Positions 57,008 to 64,000 of a DNA stretch of 64,000 bases are shown here, one piece after another (position 1 is the stretch's first letter; each line of letters opens with the position of its first letter). The notes beneath the pieces were generated by a model, which was not told where the DNA came from, searched no databases, and saw nothing but the letters and a program-made list of their open reading frames with translations. The stretch lies in NCBI RefSeq assembly GCF_963678975.1, contig NC_089277.1:20024001-20088000 (forward strand), in the 5' to 3' direction. The DNA is from Dysidea avara. Taxonomy: Eukaryota; Porifera; Demospongiae; Dictyoceratida; Dysideidae. The position numbers and the translations under genes are program-made.

Positions 57008-57032
57008 CTTTCGAAAATTTCCGGCTATACGG
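57008..57032. repeat. Right terminal inverted repeat of the pogo-type element
   Basis: Reverse complement of 53086-53110 with one mismatch. Ends CTATACGG followed by TA. Inside it TTTCGAAAATTTCGAAA words precede the transposase start and may overlap its promoter. Confidence 0.9.
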
Positions 57033-57034
57033 TA

Positions 57035-57760
57035 TTATTGAACATAACTATTACTTATTTGATCACCTAATTCAAAAGGTCTCCAAGGAAAAATATCTAG
57101 GAATAACATTTGAACATCTTACTTGGAAAAATCATATTCATAACATCTGTCATAAGGCCAATTCAGCCTTAGCTTTTCTGAGGAGGAACATCAATCATTG
57201 TCCAATTTCTGTAAGATCTCATTGCTATAAGTCCTTTGTCAGACCCATACTAGAATATGCTTCACCTATATGGGCCCCTCACCTTCAATCTGATATTTGT
57301 GGCATAGAAAAGATTCAACGTAGTGCTGCAAGGTATACAATGAACAATTACTCCTGGAGAAGTAGTGTTACTAACATGCTCACATCACTTAATTGGCCCT
57401 CTCTAGAATCACGACGCACATTTTGCAAACTAGTCATGTTTTATAAGATAATCAATTGTCAAATGGAAGTTCTATCTATCTCATTAACATCAATGTCATC
57501 AGTTACCAGAGGTCATTCACAACGTTTCAGAATCCCACAAGCAAGAATCAACTCGTACTTATTTTCCTTTTTACCATCCACTATTAAATTATGGAACACT
57601 TTGCCAGAAGATGTGGTCAATCAGCCATCTATAAACTGTTTTAAGGACGTTTTGTTAAACCATCTGAATTTACTTTGATTTTGTTTTGTATCTGTGTGTT
57701 ATACTCCTTGATGGAGTCCTACACAGTAATAAATAAATAAATAAATAAATAATGGATGTG
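57035..57760 (+). pseudogene. LINE RT C-terminal part and 3' tail (continues from 53083)
   Basis: The frame continues from the 5' part across the restored TA site with EKYLGITF, NICHKANSALAFLRRN, RPILEYASPIWAPH and the C-terminal LFSFLPSTIKLWNTLP, ending at 57677. The 3' end is GATGGAGTCCTACACAGTAA followed by an (AATA)n tail, typical of LINE 3' termini. No stop within this ~210-codon segment. Confidence 0.85.
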
Positions 57761-57973
57761 AAATTTTTTTAGCATTAACATCATTGCAGCCATTTCACCC
57801 AGGCTTTTAAGTTTACGAACGTCCCCACACTATAGCGGCCATTTTTATGTCTGTGACGTAATTTTTATAAGGTTTATTGGTACCTCACAATGAAACCTAG
57901 TTATCACGTGTCTAAGATTATATTCAGAAATCACACCTACTAGACTATGTACTGAACAGCTCGACGAGCTGAA
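57761..57973. repeat. Resumed foldback arm and GTCCCCACACTAT repeat
   Basis: AGCATTAACATCATTGCAGC at 57771 is the inverse of the arm at about 52605-52625. 57808-57880 carries the GTCCCCACACTATAGCGGCC word shared (inverted) with 49095-49130 and 50145-50165. No coding content. Confidence 0.5.
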
Positions 57974-58106
57974 ATGACGGGAACGGTGCGTCTCTTAGAA
58001 ACTCAGTCAACAAATCAATCTGATGATTCTGTTAGGTATGAAATGTTATTCGATTCTGTAAGATGGGGTTATCCTGTACACGCTTTTATTGGAAAGATAC
58101 TGCGAG
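57974..58106 (+). CDS. Candidate first coding exon, unknown protein
   Basis: ATG at 57974 opens 44 codons plus one base (MTGTVRLLETQSTNQSDDSV, then RYEMLFDSVRWGYPVHAF, then IGKILR) to a donor TGCGAG/GTAACT. Composition and the clean donor suggest a real exon. Downstream lies a poly-T tract ending in TTTTTTTTTTAG at 58166; using it adds about 16 codons in phase before a stop. Alternatively the next exon lies beyond the foldback element (an acceptor near 62698 is also in phase). No family recognised. Confidence 0.35.
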
Positions 58107-58112
58107 GTAACT

Positions 58113-58114
<2 letters not shown>

Positions 58115-58150
<36 letters not shown>

Positions 58151-58166
58151 TTTTATTTTTTTTTTA
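58115..58166. repeat. Poly-T tract
   Basis: About 34 T followed by interrupted T runs. Could be the tail of a minus-strand retroelement or an extended polypyrimidine tract, 8 bp after the donor of the candidate exon. Confidence 0.8.
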
Positions 58167-58858
58167 GATAAAACAGTACATAATAAACAAAAACAAATTA
58201 TCTTACATAATAACTAGTTATTAGTTAACTAGTTATTAACTAGTTATTAATAGCTATAAGTTACACTGTAGTTTTCAATATCACAATATAGTTGTTACCA
58301 TGGTAGCTACCTATCGAGTTAGCTAGAAATTCTGCAAGATGATGATTCTACGCACTTAGAAAGAATCGAAGGATAGGGTCCGCAATCCGAAAAATCAGCT
58401 TCTACAAATCAATCCCCCTACCATTGTGGGATGTTCATTGTAGTATCCCATTGCTTGATCCACCATGAAACCGGAGGGACGATTGTTGTCTTCACAGAAA
58501 TATCGTTTTCAGTATCTCGCAAGATGCAAAATTTATTTTTAAAATTTCGTTCTCCACACAAAGGACCGAATGAAACTTGCTACTTAGCCAAATCGTATCC
58601 AGAGTTGTTGTAGTTGAAAAGTACGCACAGAAATAAGTAAATAATCTGCTGGGTGCCCGGCACAGGTAGGGATGAGTCTATTTTGCTTTTTTTCTCACCT
58701 ATTTTTCTTTCCAGCAATTCTTTTTTTACCTACCTATTTTGCTCAATATTTTGCTTGTCAACAATCTATTTTGCTCCATAGTTGGTGTACAATGTAATAA
58801 TAATAATTACATGTAATAATCAATAAGCACTGTTTACATACACTATGGTGTTTAGATA

Positions 58859-60895
58859 TTAGTGATTGTATCTTAGCATGATTGATGCCTCCATATAATC
58901 CTTTAGTGAATTTCCTTGTAGGTCACCAAATCCTGAATTCAATAGTGAGAACACCCTTTCTGCAGCAGCCGAGGAGGGCTGTATGGTCAAGACCTTCTTT
59001 ACAGCATTTGACCATAAAGGCAAATCAGTTGCATTGAGCTTCCACCATTCCAGAGCAGCAAGTTCATCACTAATACCATCCGCCTTAGCTACATAAGAAG
59101 GAAGTTCAGCCTTCAAATTTTCAAGCTCGTCATCCTTAAAGAAGGGAACAACCTGCAATGCATTTACATGAGAAACATCTGGCTTAAGCATTACTATCTT
59201 GTGCGGATTGAAAACTCTCACAGCCTTAAAAACTAAAATTTGCTCCTTTAAGGAAGAATCTAGCAGTTCTTGAAAGTAATCTAGAGCTGGTTGCATACAG
59301 CTTCGAGCATAGCTGCGATGCCTCTGCTGTGCAGTTGATTGAGTAGTGATACTGCGAATAACAGCTTCAGTGTTTGGAGTATGAGCTGCCCTGACTGCTG
59401 CAACAACAGTCTGTACTATTTCATAAGCTGTGAAACTCAGTGGCCCATCTCCTTCAAGGTTATATGTAGCCTTAACAAACACCTCCCCCCAATCAATAAC
59501 AGCAGCAAGCTCAAGCTTTAAGTGTTCAAGCTTTTCACGGTCAGTTAAAATAGCTAGTAACTTTGGACGAGATGCAGGGCCTAAGTCTGTATTTTCACTT
59601 AGGAATGGTTCGATATCACCAAACTGGAGCATTATTTGCTTAAAAATTTCCCATTTGCTCCACCACCTGGTAGCACTATACGATGCCATTGCCTTTCCTG
59701 TTTGTTGTTTCCATAGAAATTTGGCTTTAATGCTATGTGAAAAAAGTGCTAGCCAATTACCAATAAACTCAGTCAGGGTTGGTACTTTGAAGTGCTCTCC
59801 AACACGATCAAAAGCATGGCTGAAGCATCCAATATCTATTACATTAGGGTAAACAATCTTCAATGTCCTCATTGCTACACTGTTAACAGATGCTCTATCT
59901 CGCATAGCAGCAATAAGATGGCTGGAAGAAATGCTGTAGAACACTGAAAGCACTTGTACCAATTCGTGTGCAATTTCTTCCCCAGTGAGAGATTTTGAAA
60001 GCAGTTGGATGGCTAGAAGCTGCTGTTGAATTTCAAAAGAATCATTTACAAAGCGCACTAAGACTGCTAATGCCTCTCCACTATGAGAGGTACCATCAAA
60101 AATGACACTCAAGAACTGACCCTGGAGTGATTGCTTAATACGTGCCTTTTCTTCTTCTAAAATAAAAGGAATAAGGTCAAACATAAATCTGCGATCTGTA
60201 AGGCGATAGCCTGTCTCCTCAAAAAGACTACGAAACTGGTCAACCTTACTTAGTGGTACACCCGCTTGAAGAAATGTTTTGACCACTTTGACTCGGAAAA
60301 CCTGCTGTTGTTCCGGAAGAGTCTCACCTCGCCCATGAGCTTCTGCATTATACCTTTGCAGAGATTGTGCAATGTCTGAGTCTTTAACATTCCTTTGTTG
60401 CAGCTTTTTCTTTCCATTAGCATGTTTAGTAGACTTTAAGTGATACTCAATACTGCTCTTTTTGAGGGGTAACTCTTCCCGGCATCCTTGGCAAAAAAGC
60501 TTTCCAGTAGCTACAGTAAAGGGTTCCTTGGAATATTCGGTTACTCTTTGCTGGGGCTTGATCGTTTTTGGGTTGCTCTGCGAATTCGAATGTAATGCTC
60601 TCTTCCTGCCAGCTGGTGGATTTTTGGCAATTTTTCTCTTACGAGAGAAGTCAGATGCACTTGGTGCCTTTAGCACACTAAGCAAGGACACTCCACTAGA
60701 CGTTGGCGTCGTTGAGTTGCTGGCACTTCCGGTAGAACGAGTCCTCGAAGTTGTACTAGTCGAAGTTGTTGTAACATCTGACTCGCGAGACGATTCACGG
60801 TCATCATCATTACTAACAATGCTAAGACTGTCATCTACTTCACTAACATCGCTTTCAGCACTTGAACTGTAGTCAATGCGTTCTATCACATCCAT
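58859..60895 (-). CDS. hAT-family transposase
   Basis: 678 codons from the first in-frame ATG (60895) to TAA at 58861-58859, with no internal stop. Residues 1-75 are Ser/Thr/Asp-rich and disordered-looking. At about 140-165 a BED-like zinc finger is seen (FCQGCREELPLKKSSIEYHL, then KSTKH). The middle carries the RNase-H-like catalytic region (SVIFDGTSHSGEALAVLVRF; RDRASVN; SATRWWSKWEIFKQ). The C-terminal hAT dimerisation region ends WSNAVKKVLTIQPSSAAAER followed by VFSLLNSGF. In this family the enzyme excises and reinserts the element with 8-bp duplications, which fits the flanks here. Confidence 0.92.
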   Translation of the reverse strand: MDVIERIDYSSSAESDVSEVDDSLSIVSNDDDRESSRESDVTTTSTSTTSRTRSTGSASNSTTPTSSGVSLLSVLKAPSASDFSRKRKIAKNPPAGRKRALHSNSQSNPKTIKPQQRVTEYSKEPFTVATGKLFCQGCREELPLKKSSIEYHLKSTKHANGKKKLQQRNVKDSDIAQSLQRYNAEAHGRGETLPEQQQVFRVKVVKTFLQAGVPLSKVDQFRSLFEETGYRLTDRRFMFDLIPFILEEEKARIKQSLQGQFLSVIFDGTSHSGEALAVLVRFVNDSFEIQQQLLAIQLLSKSLTGEEIAHELVQVLSVFYSISSSHLIAAMRDRASVNSVAMRTLKIVYPNVIDIGCFSHAFDRVGEHFKVPTLTEFIGNWLALFSHSIKAKFLWKQQTGKAMASYSATRWWSKWEIFKQIMLQFGDIEPFLSENTDLGPASRPKLLAILTDREKLEHLKLELAAVIDWGEVFVKATYNLEGDGPLSFTAYEIVQTVVAAVRAAHTPNTEAVIRSITTQSTAQQRHRSYARSCMQPALDYFQELLDSSLKEQILVFKAVRVFNPHKIVMLKPDVSHVNALQVVPFFKDDELENLKAELPSYVAKADGISDELAALEWWKLNATDLPLWSNAVKKVLTIQPSSAAAERVFSLLNSGFGDLQGNSLKDYMEASIMLRYNH

Positions 60896-61219
60896 TGTAG
60901 ACACTATTTCACACGTGATTATTCGCTAACATGTATTGTGGGTTCGCCTTCGGGTCAAAGTTCAGCTAGAGCCATACTCATTTAACGTACGAGTGTTAAA
61001 CGTAGCTATGGTAAGTTGTTACTTGTGTTAGTTATGCAGTTACATTCACACTGTCTGAAACAGATCTGAGATTAACAAATTTTGCTTATTTTGCGCCTAT
61101 TTTGCTCGATTTTGCTCCTATTTTGCTCGATTTTGCTCCTATTTTGCCAGCATTTTGCTTGTTGCTCTTGTATTCCTATTATTCCAATAATTTTGCTGGC
61201 GAAATCGACGCATCCCTAC
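60896..61219. promoter_or_regulatory. 5' flank and right end of the hAT element
   Basis: Between the transposase ATG and the terminal repeat. Holds four or more CCTATTTTGCTC words at 61080-61160, likely transposase-binding subterminal repeats, and presumably the promoter. Confidence 0.5.
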
Positions 61220-61420
61220 CGCACAGGGTTGTTTTCTTTGAAAAAACAGACAAAGAGATACGAAGTTTTGAATTCAAACTGCCCTACCACTCAGGGTAAG
61301 AGAAGCCAACTCTTCCTCATAGTGTTTCGATATGGTTGGATGCATAGTCTGTCTATGCTGTTAGTTTGGAAAAGATCTGAGACTTCTCACCATCTGGGTG
61401 ACGAGCGTCAAATTTTTCTG

Positions 61421-61670
61421 CAGCATCAAAGAATTGTGTCGCGCTTTCTAGCCATTTCCAGTGCTTCTGCAGCCACAACAATCATCAATTTACAACAATC
61501 ATTACAAAATTTTAAGTACCAACTGAAATTATTATTACTTTCCCCTACCAATCAGTAATCCCATAATCAATCATATTGTAAAACATTTTGTATGCATGTT
61601 TCATATGTGCGTTAATCCTCAAACTGAGGCTGCACATTTTTGGAAAATAAATAAATTATAAACTAAAACT
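61421..61670 (+). pseudogene. Possible LINE 3' tail in the foldback centre
   Basis: The frame ends with NLQQSLQNFKYQLKLLLLSP and stop, then CTCAAACTGAGGCTGCACAT and an AAATAAATAAATT tail. The layout resembles other LINE ends here, but the coding part is too short for firm assignment. Confidence 0.4.
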
Positions 61671-62109
61671 ATGGCAAAAGATGTCCCTGAACGTTTGGTA
61701 GCAGCAGTTGTCAATTATTATTTCATCCACGGCTTCCACGCCTCGCTCTAAGCTATGCATCCAGGGAGGTAGCAAAAATCGTCCAAATTTGACTTCACCC
61801 CTCACGCTTCACAGCAGCTTCAAGTTTTCACTAGATCAGCCTACATCACCATTATGCTGCAAAACATCCAAAAACAAACCAAAAAAAGCACAAAATCTTT
61901 CATTTTTGATTCGAGCTGGGTGGAGCTCCTGGTGAGCTGCTGGTATACTGCACCATATGAAATCACAGAAACACCAACTACTACTACTACCAAACGTTTT
62001 GATCCATCATTTATCATCATTCTAAACAAAATTAAGTGACCAGTGTGTCATCAGAAGTACTGGAAAGCACTTTGGTACCATTGAGAGAATCCCTGAAATG
62101 ACGCACGAA
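61671..62109. other. Centre of the foldback element
   Basis: No gene recognised. Short ORFs on both strands (61708-61935, 61841-62029, 61854-62039) overlap and lack motifs. Confidence 0.35.
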
Positions 62110-62589
62110 ATTTTTGACGTTCTTCACCCAGATGGTGAGAAGTGTCAGATCTTTTCCAGACTAACAGCATAGACAGACTATGCATCCAACCCTATCACAT
62201 CACTATGAGGAAGAGTTGGCTTTTCTTGTCTTGGCTGGTAGGGCAGTTTGAATTCGAAAATTTGTGTTTCGTTTTCTGCTTTTTGAGAGAAAGCAACCCT
62301 GTTCCGGGAACCCAGTGAACCATTTGCTTATTACTGTGCGTACTTTTTAACTACATTAACTCTAGATAATACCTAGCTAAGTAGCAAGTTCTATCCTGTT
62401 CTTTGTGTGGAGCACGAAATTTTAAAAATAATTTTTGCATCTCACGAAATACCAAAATCGATATTTCTGTGAAGACAACAATCGTGCCTCCGGTTTCATG
62501 GTGGATCTAGCAATGGGATACTACAATGAACAACCCACAATGGTAGGGGGATTGATTTGTAAAAGTTGATTTTTTGGATTGCGGACCCT

Positions 62590-63298
62590 ACAAAGGATCA
62601 TTATTCATTATGTATCATTTTTGTTGTAGTTAACTACTTTTCTACATTTTAATACAAGCATTTTATCTACGTGTACACCCAGCAATCTTCATGTGGCAGT
62701 TTTCAAGATATTAGCTAACTATAGAATAGATCAGGTATGATTAGATGTAGATTAAATGTATTATTATTATTATTATTACTAGGACCGCGTCACATACAAC
62801 CAAGTACATACACCAACGTGACAGCCCCCGGTGAGGCTATTAGGTGGTGAATGCATTATCCCCAAATCAACTCAATATGTCACAGTAGTGACAGATATAA
62901 CACAATAGTGGCATGGTAACTAAAGGCCACCAGTAGCTAAGTGCCAGTACATCATTGGTGTGGTATAAATGGCACAGTGATGTGTACAAAGTATATGTAT
63001 ACAAAACATACAGGAGAGAACTATACATTATTGCAGTATTGTATGCAGCAATACATTATAGGCAACATCACCAGATAAAAATTATTAGCCAATATACAGC
63101 ACAGTATATCCAACATCAACTAGAGCTACATAGGGTTCATCAGTGGTGTAGCAATGGCACAGTGATGGGTGACACACTATAATTATGCATACACAACTTG
63201 CAGGAGAAAGCTACACAATACTGTAGGAGTATGCAAGCCAGATGAACCAGATAAAGGAAGACAGCCAGCCAAGCCAGCCAGAGCCTAGAGGTAGTAGC
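62590..63298. other. Non-coding; (ATT)n microsatellite and short repeats
   Basis: ATT repeats at 62760-62780. Around 62885-63190 two imperfect copies of a segment with GTGGTGTAG(C/T)AATGGCACAG/GGTATAAATGGCACAGTGAT and TATACAAAACATACAGGAGAGA/CATACACAACTTGCAGGAGAAA. A splice-like CATGTGGCAG acceptor at 62698 and GATCAG/GTATGA donor near 62734 bound 36 nt in phase with the 57974 exon. Confidence 0.35.
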
Positions 63299-63681
63299 CA
63301 GCAGCGGAGGAAGTAGTTGATATGAGGGGGGGCTCCGTTGAGCTGACCCAACTTATTTCTATAGTTTGGTAAAGTGAGACCAAAAAAAAAAAAAAAAAAA
63401 GGTCACAACCAACTCACAAGAGCTTTCCACCTCACCAGCTACCATTTCTAGCTGATAAACTACATAAAAATCCTTACATAGCTCGCTACACACTGTCTAC
63501 TTTATTAGAGTGACTGCTCTATTAGAGTATCTCGATCTTTATCACGGTTTTCAGCCCCACTCCAAGAAAGATAATTTCGGTGTGATATAATTCTGAGGGG
63601 TGGCTAAGCCCCCCCTCAGCAGACCTAGGGGGGGGGGCTTTAGCCCCCTAGCCCCCCCCCCCCCCCTTTCCGCCGCCTATG
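63299..63681. mobile_element. hAT-type MITE, inverted sister of 45968-46285
   Basis: Aligns with the reverse complement of 45968-46285 over its length, including the A-run in GTGAGACC(A)nGGTCAC and GACTGCTCTATTAGAGTATC. GTAGTAGC flanks both sides (63291-63298, 63682-63689). It is longer by homopolymer G/C runs near 63625-63668. Confidence 0.82.
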
Positions 63682-63883
63682 GTAGTAGCTACGCCAGCTA
63701 GGTGAAGGCAAAAATATTAAGCACGTATTGAATTGCCTGACACCAACACAAAGAAAGTTCGCCATGCCAGCTGCATAAGACAAAATTGTTTACTTTTATT
63801 TTATATGTAACTGTAAGCTTATTGTAAAGAGCGTGGCATATGTCAGTTTAATGTTTTCTTGTATTGTATTGTATTGTATTGTA

Positions 63884-63959
63884 TTAATGCTTTACAGCGA
63901 CCAGCACCGAGGGGTCACCAACTGCTTCGAAATCTCGTACACCTTCAGTGAAATCCTGC
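63884..63959 (-). CDS. Possible terminal coding exon, unknown protein
   Basis: On the minus strand an acceptor CGTATTTCAG is followed by 24 open codons (QDFTEGVRDFEAVGDPSVLV, then AVKH) and TAA at 63886-63884. Codon usage looks protein-like and the segment is GC-richer than its flanks. Immediately after the stop come ACAAT repeats (about 5). The upstream part lies outside the window. Family not recognised. Confidence 0.35.
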
Positions 63960-64000
63960 CTGAAATACGAAATTTTATGTTGTTATAGTGATTCTGATTC

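Larger units (their letters stand above)
53086..57032. mobile_element. Complete pogo/Tc1-type transposon carrying HIRAN-Ulp1 gene
   Basis: 3947 bp. Inverted termini of 25 bp with one mismatch: left CCGTACAGCCGGAAATTTTC, right (reverse) CCGTATAGCCGGAAATTTTC. Both are followed by repeated TTTCGAAAA words for about 110 bp. TA flanks at 53084-53085 and 57033-57034. It encodes a DDD-type transposase (minus, 55471-56939) and a HIRAN-Ulp1 gene (plus, 53209-54995) arranged tail to tail. Removal restores the LINE reading frame across the junction, so the boundaries are secure. The two-gene content is unusual for the superfamily. Confidence 0.9.
58667..61219. mobile_element. Complete hAT transposon
   Basis: Termini TAGGGATGAGTC and (reverse) TAGGGATGCGTC. 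Subterminal CCTATTTTGCTC words are repeated near both ends (58690-58760, 61080-61160). Flanks GGCACAGG (58659-58666) and CGCACAGG (61220-61227) form an 8-bp duplication with one difference. The uninterrupted sister arm near 62300 reads GGAACAGG at this point, confirming the site. About 2.55 kb with one intact transposase gene, so it may be recent. Confidence 0.9.
58378..62589. mobile_element. Large foldback element, left arm interrupted by a hAT element
   Basis: The left arm (58378-58666 plus 61220-61420) is the reverse complement of the right arm (about 62110-62589). Outer ends are AGGGTCCGCAATCCGAAAAA and TTTTTGGATTGCGGACCCT. Both arms contain ACCATTGTGGG(A/T)TGTTCATTGT and ACCATGAAACCGGAGG. 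Removing the hAT element (58667-61219) gives arms of about 490 bp and a ~690-bp centre holding a LINE tail. No transposase of its own. Confidence 0.85.

Noticed and set aside
59339-60872. Plus-strand ORFs opposite the hAT transposase
   Set aside because: Antisense shadows of the 678-codon gene.
60896-60904. hAT transposase start three codons upstream
   Set aside because: That codon is GTG; the first in-frame ATG is at 60895.

Overview
The window looks like eukaryotic, metazoan nuclear DNA, most likely from a sponge or another early-branching animal. It is AT-rich by eye. Coding exons are bounded by GT/AG splice sites with matching phases. There are no Shine-Dalgarno-led operons. It is dense in non-LTR retrotransposon tails, hAT, pogo/mariner, Harbinger-like and Mutator-like elements, SINE-like units and microsatellites. 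The animal assignment rests on a PTEN-type protein and this repeat mix; the sponge assignment is inference only.

Layout. 1-5880 holds two direct copies of a long repeat made of 31-bp minisatellite blocks plus a shared tail. A TA-flanked element sits inside copy A. 6-9 kb has a LINE tail and a possible bidirectional promoter. 10-15 kb holds MITEs, a 148-bp CA microsatellite, a 529-bp tandem duplication and a run of tandem exon-like units. 16-27 kb is mostly non-coding with isolated candidate exons (16.1 kb, 24.8 kb) and several MITEs with visible target-site duplications (TSDs). 27.98-31.12 kb is a three-level nest of elements. 34.06-35.48 kb (minus) is the clearest host gene, a PTEN-like phosphatase with an altered active site. 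36.8-38.2 kb and 40.8-47.2 kb are further nests.

52.6-57.8 kb is a LINE split by a complete 3.95-kb pogo/Tc1-type transposon. The transposon carries two convergent genes: a DDD transposase (minus) with one frame break, and a two-exon gene (plus) fusing a HIRAN domain to a Ulp1/SENP-type cysteine protease. I know of no pogo-class element described with such a partner, so this is my best candidate for an undescribed system. 58.4-62.6 kb is a large foldback element whose left arm holds a complete hAT element with an intact transposase (58.86-60.90 kb). The uninterrupted sister arm confirms the hAT target site.

How the parts relate. Host coding content is low: the PTEN-like gene and a few orphan exons. 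Most of the window is mobile DNA, much of it nested, so relative insertion order can be read directly. A short module around CTCTAATAGAG recurs in at least five otherwise unrelated repeat families. Boundaries and TSDs were read by eye. Domain calls come from motif recognition without database searches.
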